A DNA stretch of 64,000 nucleotides from Caulobacter sp. SL161. Lineage in GTDB: Bacteria; Pseudomonadota; Alphaproteobacteria; Caulobacterales; Caulobacteraceae. Shown piece by piece: positions 1 through 5,924 of the stretch (positions are counted from its first letter, which is position 1; each line of letters starts with the position of its first letter). The position numbers were made by a program, and so were the translations under genes. The notes below the pieces were generated by a model that ran no database searches, was not told where the DNA came from, and saw only the letters and a list, made by a program, of their open reading frames with translations. The stretch is taken from positions 1,798,001 through 1,862,000 of the forward strand of contig NZ_JAPPRA010000001.1 in NCBI RefSeq assembly GCF_026672375.1, written 5' to 3'.

Positions 1-347
1 GCCGGGCTCTTGGCGTAGTCGGCCTTCAGCACGGCCGGATCGATGAACAGCTTTTGGCGCAGGTCGGCCCAGATGGCCTTCTCGCCTTCGGCCTCGGCGG
101 TGCGGCCCAGCGAGGTCATGAAATTGGCCTCGACGCGGTTGAAGTCGTCCTCGGCCTGGGCGTAGGCCATGCCGAACACCGCATCGGCGTCGGTCTTGCC
201 GTGGATATGGGCGATGCCCCAAGTGTCGCGGGTGATTTCCACCTTGGCCGCGCGGGCCTTCAGTCGAGACAGGTCTTCACTCGCCTGCGCCGAGCCTGCG
301 CAAAGCACGGCGCAAAGCGCCAGGATGCTGACTGAGTAACGACGCAT
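1..347 (-). CDS. Penicillin acylase family protein, N-terminal part (runs off window)
   Basis: Only the first ~115 codons are present; the gene continues beyond base 1. It opens with a Sec signal peptide (MRRYSVSILALCAVLCAGSA, cleavage near the AQA that follows). The mature start reads VEITRDTWGIAHIHGKTDAD, then GMAYAQAEDDFNR. This 'hDxxGIxHIxAxxxxDxxFGxGYxxAQDR'-like block is the N-terminal A-chain signature of Ntn-hydrolase acylases (penicillin amidase / AHL acylase family). Family members are periplasmic, self-cleaving and hydrolyse amide bonds. The catalytic N-terminal Ser of the B chain lies outside the window, so activity and substrate cannot be judged. The ATG at 345-347 is the only start that gives a signal peptide. 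Confidence 0.8.
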   Translation of the reverse strand, partial: MRRYSVSILALCAVLCAGSAQASEDLSRLKARAAKVEITRDTWGIAHIHGKTDADAVFGMAYAQAEDDFNRVEANFMTSLGRTAEAEGEKAIWADLRQKLFIDPAVLKADYAKSP

Positions 348-439
348 GACGACCCCCTAAGACCAGGCGCTCCCCGAACCGGTGGGGATCCAAGCCGAGT
401 TCGGGCGTCAAGGCCAGCCTCTCTGGGCGGTCTGGGAGG

Positions 440-964
440 CTATTGGGGCGGACAGCCTTTGAACTCGCCAACCTTGGAAACCGAAAGGCTGGAGAGATCG
501 ATACCGCGCAGCGCCTTCATCGAGCTGGCGCCGACGCCGCTGAAGAGGTCCAGCTTGAGACCCTTGATCGCGCCGCCGATGTCCGAGGCGTACCAGTAGC
601 CGTCGTGCTTCTCGCCGTTCGGCATCGGGAGGCCCACGGTCTCCTTGATGAAGATGACGGTGCGACGGGGAATGACCTTCGGGTCGACGGCGACCGTACG
701 CATGGCGGCGACCCTGCAGCCCAGCGAGTCGAACGCGCGGATGCCCTTGGCGCCGGCGTGGTACATCGTCGCCTTCATCTTCCACTCGACCGAGCCGGGC
801 AGGGCGCCGCCGCTCAGAGCGGAGGTGATCAGGTCGCCGAGCGGATCGGAATGGGCGGCGGAGGCCGGCGCGGAGTCCGCCTCAGGGGCGGCTGCGGCGA
901 TGGCGGGAGCGGCGAACACGGAGATGACCGCGGTGGCCAAAATTCCGGCGAGCTTGCGTCGCAT
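440..964 (-). CDS. Secreted 3D (Asp-Asp-Asp) domain protein
   Basis: 174 aa with an N-terminal signal peptide (MRRKLAGILATAVISVFAAP, cleavage near AIAAAAPEA). The C-terminal ~90 residues carry the 3D-domain pattern: RTVAVDPKVIPRRTVIFI, then GYWYASDIGGAIKGLKLDLF. These are the spaced aspartates and the beta-barrel core shared with the C-terminal part of MltA lytic transglycosylase and with Rpf/YuiC-type proteins. By family, a role on peptidoglycan in the periplasm is likely; no separate glycan-binding domain is visible. It is transcribed on the minus strand towards the acylase gene, with about 90 bases between. The region upstream is divergent with the GST gene, so it probably has its own promoter. 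Confidence 0.75.
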   Translation of the reverse strand: MRRKLAGILATAVISVFAAPAIAAAAPEADSAPASAAHSDPLGDLITSALSGGALPGSVEWKMKATMYHAGAKGIRAFDSLGCRVAAMRTVAVDPKVIPRRTVIFIKETVGLPMPNGEKHDGYWYASDIGGAIKGLKLDLFSGVGASSMKALRGIDLSSLSVSKVGEFKGCPPQ

Positions 965-1161
965 CGAGGGGATCCTCTTATCGGCGGTCTGTCGGGCGGG
1001 GTCTGGATAGTCCGATCACGGCTCCGTGACAACCCTGTGAGTCGATATCGCGATGGCGAGTCTCGCGCCGTGCGCGAAAAACCGGCATCGATTCAGGGAT
1101 TTGAAACCGGGCCTTGGAGAGTCGATTTGTTCGTTCCCGGGCGTTTTGGAAAGGAACGACC

Positions 1162-1749
1162 ATGGCGTTTCGGATCTATGGCGACTCGATTTCCGGCAAC
1201 TGCCTGAAGGTGAAGTGGACGGCCGATCGGCTCAGCTTGGCCTATGACTGGATCGAGACGAACGTCCTGACCGCCGAGACGCGGACGACGGAGTTCCTGG
1301 CCTTGAACCCCGCCGGCCAGGTCCCGCTGGTCGTGTTCGCGGACGGCCGGCCGCTGGCGCAGTCGAACGCGATCATTTTTCATCTGGCGGAAGGCTCCGA
1401 CCTGATCCCCAGCAGCGCCTTTGATCGGGCGAAGATGCTCGAATGGATGTTCTGGGAGCAGTACAGCCACGAGCCCTACATCGCGGTCGCGCGGTTCCAG
1501 ATGCGTTATCTGGGCAAGCCGGCCGAGAGCCTGGAGCCACGCCTCGTCGAGCGCGGGGCTGCGGCTCTGGCGCGCCTCGAAACACAGCTGAAACAATCGC
1601 GGTTTCTGGTCGGCGACACGCTGACCCTGGCGGATGTCGCCCTGGTGGCCTACACCCGCGTCGCGCACGAGGGCGGGTTCGATCTGTCGCTCTATCCCGC
1701 CGTCTTGGCCTGGGTGAGCCGCGTCGAGGCCGATCTCGGCATAGAATAG
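1162..1749 (+). CDS. Glutathione S-transferase family protein
   Basis: 195 aa. The N-terminal thioredoxin-like domain (residues ~1-78) has the typical FLALNPAGQVPLVVF segment with the cis-proline, followed by LAQSNAIIFHLAEGS, the glutathione gamma-Glu contact Q/E-S motif. The helical C-terminal domain holds FLVGDTLTLADVALVAYTRV, the GST N-capping box. Length is normal for a short cytosolic bacterial GST. The ATG at 1162 is preceded by AAGGA seven bases upstream; longer in-frame starts lack a ribosome binding site. The substrate is unknown. The next gene starts 18 bases after its stop and may be co-transcribed. Confidence 0.85.
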   Translation: MAFRIYGDSISGNCLKVKWTADRLSLAYDWIETNVLTAETRTTEFLALNPAGQVPLVVFADGRPLAQSNAIIFHLAEGSDLIPSSAFDRAKMLEWMFWEQYSHEPYIAVARFQMRYLGKPAESLEPRLVERGAAALARLETQLKQSRFLVGDTLTLADVALVAYTRVAHEGGFDLSLYPAVLAWVSRVEADLGIE

Positions 1750-1767
1750 TCTTCCGGAGCTGAATCC

Positions 1768-2796
1768 TTGCGTCTGTCGTCTAGCCTGAATGTTCTCGCC
1801 CTCGCCGCCGTGCTGGCGGCGCCGGCCACCTCGGCCCTCGCCTGGGGTGCGTCGGGCCACCGTGTGGTCGGCGTCGTCGCGGCCAGCAAGCTGCCGGCGG
1901 ATGTTCCGGCGTTCCTGCGCACCCCGACCGCCATCGCCGCCATCGGCGAATATGCGCGGGAACCGGATCGCTGGAAGGGTTCGGGCAAGGTCCACGGCAC
2001 GGATCGCGACTCCGCCCACTTCCTGGACCTCGACGATCAGGGACGCATGTACGGCGGTCCGATGTTCACCGTCGAGACCCTGCCGCCGACGCGCGCCGAC
2101 TATGAGACCGCGCTGCGGGCTGTCGGGCAGGACAGTTGGAAGGCGGGCTATCTGCCTTACGCGATCATCGACGGCTATCAGCAGCTGGTGAAGGACTTCA
2201 CCTACTGGCGTATCCTGACCGCGGTGTTGAAGATCGAAAAGGACGCCACCAAGCTCGCCTATTACAAGGCCGACCTGAAGCGTCGAGAGGCCCTGCTGCT
2301 CCGCGATCTGGGCGTCTGGGCGCACTATGTGGGCGACGCCAGTCAGCCGCTGCACCTGTCGGTGCACTACAATGGCTGGGGCGACTACCCCAATCCGAAC
2401 GGCTACACCAACTCGCGCCAGATCCACTCGCAGTTCGAAGGTCCCCTGGCCAAGGCGGTCGGCGATCAAGCGTCTATCCAGGCGCTGGTGCCCGCCTACA
2501 AAGCTTGCGCGTGCTCGATCGAGACCCGCGTCGTCGGCTATCTGACCGAGACCTGGAAGCTGACCGAGCCGCTCTACCAGCTCGAGAAGCAGGGGGCGCT
2601 GGTCGCGACCGATCCACGCGGCAAGGCCTTTGTGCAGGCGCGCATCGCAGCCGGCGCCACGGCCCTGCGCGATCTGGTCGTCGACGCCTGGACCGAGAGC
2701 GCCAACGGCAAGATCGGCTATCGTCCCGAAATCAGCGTCGCGGATGTGGAGTCCGGCAAAGCCGATCCCTGGCTCGATCTCTACGGCAAGGACTGA
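1768..2796 (+). CDS. S1/P1 nuclease family protein (secreted, zinc-dependent)
   Basis: 342 aa, TTG start with CGGAG about eight bases upstream. A signal peptide ends at SALA, leaving Trp26 as the first mature residue. This fits the S1/P1 and phospholipase C superfamily, where the N-terminal Trp itself binds zinc. Further ligand candidates are His31 (WGASGH), the Asp of EYAREPDRW, the His of DSAHFLDLD, His and Asp in WAHYVGDASQPLHLS, and His in QIHSQFEG. Known family members use HxxxD at the last site; here it is HSQFE, a Glu. Expected role: extracytoplasmic single-strand nuclease or 3'-nucleotidase used for phosphate or nucleotide scavenging. A Nudix gene follows seven bases later. Confidence 0.8.
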   Translation: MRLSSSLNVLALAAVLAAPATSALAWGASGHRVVGVVAASKLPADVPAFLRTPTAIAAIGEYAREPDRWKGSGKVHGTDRDSAHFLDLDDQGRMYGGPMFTVETLPPTRADYETALRAVGQDSWKAGYLPYAIIDGYQQLVKDFTYWRILTAVLKIEKDATKLAYYKADLKRREALLLRDLGVWAHYVGDASQPLHLSVHYNGWGDYPNPNGYTNSRQIHSQFEGPLAKAVGDQASIQALVPAYKACACSIETRVVGYLTETWKLTEPLYQLEKQGALVATDPRGKAFVQARIAAGATALRDLVVDAWTESANGKIGYRPEISVADVESGKADPWLDLYGKD

Positions 2797-2803
2797 TCCA
2801 GGG

Positions 2804-3250
2804 ATGCTGGCGTTCGGCGCGCCCATCGCGGGGCTGAACTACAAGGACCGTCCCGCAGCGTTCGGCGTGGCCGAGAACAGTCTGGGCCAGATCGCTCTGG
2901 CTCAGGTCTCCAAGCCGGGCAAGGCGCCGTACTTCGATCTCCCGGGCGGGGCGGTCGACGGCGACGAGACCGAGCCGCAAGCGGTGGTCCGCGAGTTCGG
3001 CGAAGAGACGGGTCTCGTCGTGGAAGCCGGCCCGCTGATCGAGCGCGTCTCGCAGGTCTTCCTGAAGTCTGACGGGCAGCCCGTCCGGAATTTCGGAGGA
3101 ATCTACGTCGTGCGCGTCACGGGCTTGATCGAAAGCCTCAAGGTCGAGGACGATCACGCCCTGGTCTGGCTGGACCCGCGTGACGCCGTCGTCGCCCTTC
3201 GCCACGACGCCCATGCCTGGGCCGTCGCGGCGTGGATGCGACGAGGTTAG
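2804..3250 (+). CDS. Nudix hydrolase
   Basis: 148 aa. The Nudix box is complete: it starts GGAVDGDETEPQAVV and ends REFGEETGL, matching Gx5Ex7REUxEExGU, so the Mg-binding glutamates are present. Family members hydrolyse nucleoside diphosphates linked to another moiety. The substrate cannot be read from sequence. The start ATG lies seven bases after the stop of the nuclease gene, with a CCAGGG ribosome binding site overlapping that stop, so the two are likely translated from one message. A nuclease plus a Nudix enzyme suggests nucleotide salvage or clean-up, which is inference. Confidence 0.85.
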   Translation: MLAFGAPIAGLNYKDRPAAFGVAENSLGQIALAQVSKPGKAPYFDLPGGAVDGDETEPQAVVREFGEETGLVVEAGPLIERVSQVFLKSDGQPVRNFGGIYVVRVTGLIESLKVEDDHALVWLDPRDAVVALRHDAHAWAVAAWMRRG

Positions 3251-3255
3251 ACGGG

Positions 3256-3603
3256 TTAGTTCGCGGCCAGGGCGATGTCGGCGCCGCTGCGGCGGGCCAG
3301 CTTCAGGTCCGCCGTCTGGCGCTCGGACAGAGCGTCTTGCAGATCCTCGTTGAACTCCATCAGGCAGGCCTTCGCCGACAGGCCGCGAAAGCCCTTGGCC
3401 TCGCAGGCGCGATTGGCGGCGATGTTGGCGCGCCGGGCGAACTCGCGCGCGCCGGCCGGGCTCGAAAGGTTCAGATCGCCGACCTTGACCCGGGCCGGGG
3501 CTTGCGAGCGATCGCCGGCGTGAGCGGCGCTGAGGCCGATGATCGGCGTGGCGGCCAGGGCCAGGGCGGCGGCGACGGCGATGCGGTTGACGAGCTTGCT
3601 CAT
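3256..3603 (-). CDS. UrcA family protein (secreted)
   Basis: 115 aa starting MSKLVNRIAV; the signal peptide ends at AAHAGD. The mature part has the UrcA-type core: VKVGDLNLSSPAGAREFARR, ANIAANRACEA, then a short segment with a second Cys and ADLKLARR. Function of this family is unknown; it is common in Caulobacterales and Sphingomonadales as small periplasmic proteins with two conserved cysteines. I chose the ATG at 3601-3603, because the longer reading frame upstream has no signal peptide and crosses the AT-rich promoter region. It converges with the Nudix gene (five bases between stops). Confidence 0.8.
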   Translation of the reverse strand: MSKLVNRIAVAAALALAATPIIGLSAAHAGDRSQAPARVKVGDLNLSSPAGAREFARRANIAANRACEAKGFRGLSAKACLMEFNEDLQDALSERQTADLKLARRSGADIALAAN

Positions 3604-3863
3604 ATCTTGATCCTCGGTTTGGGTGGTCGCTTGGCGAACCGTTGATCGAGGATGTAGAGCGGTCGGATGGCGAACACCCGTTACGACTGCTTCATGACGT
3701 CGAATTAAGTCTATGAAAAAGAAGTCATAATTGGTGGGCGCTTTAGAGTGGGCTGCTGCCGCCCAGTCTTCGTAAATGATTAACCGCAAAACTTGGGTCT
3801 TCGTTAGCGCACTTCTGAGACAACCGTCCCATCAACTTTGTTCGCCAGAAGGGATGGGCGGCT
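3604..3863. promoter_or_regulatory. Divergent AT-rich promoter region
   Basis: About 260 bases between the starts of the UrcA gene (minus) and the TonB-like gene (plus). The middle part (about 3700-3800) is clearly richer in A and T than the surroundings. I could not assign convincing -35/-10 boxes. No open reading frame with coding character was seen. Confidence 0.4.
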
Positions 3864-4175
3864 ATGAAAATCTCGATCACGATTGCCGCGGGTGTCGCTG
3901 GCAGCTTCTTCATCGCTCAGGCCGCTCTGGCCGGTGGCGGTTTCGAAGACCAGATGGCCCGTTGCCTGCAGCAGCACGCCAATACGCGCGACGCAGCGCA
4001 GGTCATGCTGGAGTGCAACGCTGACGGCGGCAAACTGTCGGACTGCAAGGTCGTGGACAACAGCGCCGCGGGCAAGGGCTTCGACAAGGCCGCGATGTGC
4101 ATCGCCGAAAAGCTCCCGATGGGCGCCAAGACCGGCACCGTGAAGGTTCCGTTCCGCTTCCCGGGCGGCGCGTAA
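3864..4175 (+). CDS. Small secreted protein resembling a stand-alone TonB C-terminal domain
   Basis: 103 aa. A signal peptide (MKISITIAAGVAGSFFIAQA, cut near ALAGG) is followed by ~80 residues whose second half follows the TonB C-terminal pattern: a charged/Gly turn and strand (ADGGKLSDCKVVDNSAAGKG), the FDKAAMCIAEKLP helix, then GTVKVPFRFP. Compare the TonB 'dGxvxxxxVxxSsGxxxLDxAAlxavxxxxfxPAxxxG..vxvPixF' plan. Unlike TonB there is no membrane anchor or Pro-rich spacer; four Cys suggest disulfides in the periplasm. Function is unknown. It sits just upstream of an ECF sigma / FecR / TonB-receptor module but ends in its own terminator. Confidence 0.6.
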   Translation: MKISITIAAGVAGSFFIAQAALAGGGFEDQMARCLQQHANTRDAAQVMLECNADGGKLSDCKVVDNSAAGKGFDKAAMCIAEKLPMGAKTGTVKVPFRFPGGA

Positions 4176-4196
4176 GCGTCTTTCCGATCGGAACAC

Positions 4197-4232
4197 AAAA
4201 CGCCCCCGTCGACCTGGTCGGCGGGGGCGTTC
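4197..4232 (+). terminator. Rho-independent terminator after the TonB-like gene
   Basis: Stem CGCCCCCG (4201-4208) pairs with CGGGGGCG (4222-4229), followed by TTCTG and preceded by an A-run (ACACAAAA). It lies about 25 bases after the stop codon at 4175. Confidence 0.75.
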
Positions 4233-4392
4233 TGCTGTCTGGGGCGCCCGCCATGGTCAACGGGGTGCAGCGGATCGGATAGAGTCGGGTTCGTCCGGAT
4301 CTGTCGGAACTGTCGCAAAGTCGTGCTAACCCGCGCACCATGCTGCGCTGGCCGATATTGCAAGACGCCTGCCCGGGCCCGGAAACGCTGAG

Positions 4393-4899
4393 ATGAGCGA
4401 TCTGGCGAGCCTGCGCGCGCAGCGGCGCGACCTTTACCAGTTCATCGTCCGCCGCACACGGGACCCAGCCACCGCCGAAGACCTAGTGCAGGAGACCTTC
4501 GAACGGCTCCTGGCTTACGGACAGGCCAAGACGATCGTTGACCGTGCGGCGCTGGGCTATGGCATCGCCCTCAATCTGGTCCGGGATCATTTTCGCCTGG
4601 CCCAACGACGCGCCGTTCAAGTCTTGGACGACGACATTCCCTGCCCAGACCCCGCGCCGGAGCAGATCCTGATGCATCGCCAGAAGGTCGAGGTCTTCAG
4701 TCAGGCCCTCGACGCCATGCCGCCGCTTCGACGCGACGTGTTCATCCGACGCCGCCTGCACGGTCACTCCTCGCGACAAATTTCCGAAGAACTGAGCCTG
4801 AGCGAGGCGGCGGTCGAGAAGCATGTCGCGCGGGCGTTGGAACAATTGCGTCGCGAGGTCGCGCGCGCTGAACGTCGCGCAGGCGGGGGACGCTCATGA
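4393..4899 (+). CDS. ECF RNA polymerase sigma factor, FecI type
   Basis: 168 aa. Region 2 is seen in LYQFIVRRTRDPATAEDLVQ followed by ETFERL, and region 4 in the C-terminal third with the helix-turn-helix SSRQISEELSLSEAAVEKHV. There is no extra C-terminal domain. It overlaps the next gene (FecR) by ATGA. By family it is held inactive by, or needs activation from, the FecR protein after the STN-domain receptor senses its ligand. It then transcribes the receptor gene. The GGAAAC upstream of the ATG serves as ribosome binding site. The last ~15 residues are Arg-rich. Confidence 0.9.
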   Translation: MSDLASLRAQRRDLYQFIVRRTRDPATAEDLVQETFERLLAYGQAKTIVDRAALGYGIALNLVRDHFRLAQRRAVQVLDDDIPCPDPAPEQILMHRQKVEVFSQALDAMPPLRRDVFIRRRLHGHSSRQISEELSLSEAAVEKHVARALEQLRREVARAERRAGGGRS

Positions 4900-5819
4900 A
4901 CCGCATCGCCCAGGAAGCCGCTCTGTGGGCCGCCCGACGCCTTGACGCCGACGCTCAACCTGACCCGGCCTTTGAGGCTTGGAAGGCGGCGGATCCCGCC
5001 CATGCCCGCGCCTACGAGCAAGTGTGGCGCGCCAGTCAGGATCCGGCTCTGTCGGAGGCCCTGCGGCTCAGCGAACAGCGCCGCGCCGCGCCCCGTCGGG
5101 CATGGCGTGCGCCGGTGCTCGCGGGCGGACTCCTGGCCTGCGGCCTGGCCGTGTTCATCGCCTGGCCGTACGCGCAGGTCATGACGGTCCAGCCCCAGGT
5201 GATCCAGACCGCGCCGGGTCAGCAACGCGTGGTCGCGCTCGCCGACGGCACGCAGGTCACCTTGGATGGTGCGACACGCCTGGATGTCCGTCTCGGGACC
5301 GGCCGTCGTCAGGTCGAGTTGGTGCGGGGCGAGGCGTTCTTCGACGTTGCTCACGATGCGCGCCGTCCGTTCATCGTACAGGCGCCTGAGGGCTCGGCGC
5401 GCGTGCTCGGGACGGCCTTCGATCTCGAGCGCGGCGACGGGCGGCTCGAGCTTTCCGTGCGGCGGGGAAAGGTCAGGCTCGCACCGACGGGCGTGATCCG
5501 TCGGACCGCCGAGCTGACCGTTGGCCAAAGAGCGTTCGCCAAGGAGGGCCGGCTTTCGGCGGTTCGCACCTTCGATCCTCAAGCCGACGACTGGCGTACC
5601 GGTTGGCTTGAGACGGACGGCGTGACCCTGGCCCGCTTGGTCGAGCGCCTGAACCGAGCCTCGGATAAACCCATCACCATCATCGACCCGGCTTTGGGTC
5701 GCCAGCGCGTGGCCGGCCGCTTCCGGCTCGACGATCCGGAAGCCCTCGCGCGCAATCTGGCGCTGATGCACGGGTTCACCATCCGCGAAACGTCGAACGG
5801 CCTGGAACTGACGCGCTGA
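4896..5819 (+). CDS. FecR family anti-sigma/signal transducer
   Basis: 307 aa. The N-terminal DUF4880-like part reads AALWAARRLDADAQPDPAFE and HARAYEQVWRA, the cytoplasmic sigma-contact region. One membrane segment follows (about residues 70-90, VLAGGLLACGLAVFIAWPYA). The periplasmic FecR domain (about 100-190) holds GQQRVVALADGTQVTLDGAT and VELVRGEAFFDVAHDARRPF. A C-terminal STN-contacting part (about 235-305) resembles DUF4974. It is translationally coupled to the sigma factor by ATGA and lies 105 bases before the receptor gene. It should relay receptor occupancy to the sigma factor. Confidence 0.92.
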   Translation: MNRIAQEAALWAARRLDADAQPDPAFEAWKAADPAHARAYEQVWRASQDPALSEALRLSEQRRAAPRRAWRAPVLAGGLLACGLAVFIAWPYAQVMTVQPQVIQTAPGQQRVVALADGTQVTLDGATRLDVRLGTGRRQVELVRGEAFFDVAHDARRPFIVQAPEGSARVLGTAFDLERGDGRLELSVRRGKVRLAPTGVIRRTAELTVGQRAFAKEGRLSAVRTFDPQADDWRTGWLETDGVTLARLVERLNRASDKPITIIDPALGRQRVAGRFRLDDPEALARNLALMHGFTIRETSNGLELTR

Positions 5820-5924
5820 GCGCGTCTTGGAAACTTCACAAAATTCACTGTCCTGATTTGCCGGCCGCCAGCGTCTTAGCCGTCGAACCGGCGTTTGACG
5901 CCGCGCGACATCGGGGATGACGAC

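Noticed and set aside
443..1207. Long plus-strand frame opposite the 3D-domain gene
   Set aside because: Composition is Arg/Gly-rich antisense shadow of the minus-strand gene; no motifs and no ribosome site.
1093..2826. 577-codon minus-strand frame over the GST and S1/P1 genes
   Set aside because: Shadow frame typical of high-GC DNA; the plus-strand genes have signal peptide, motifs and ribosome sites.
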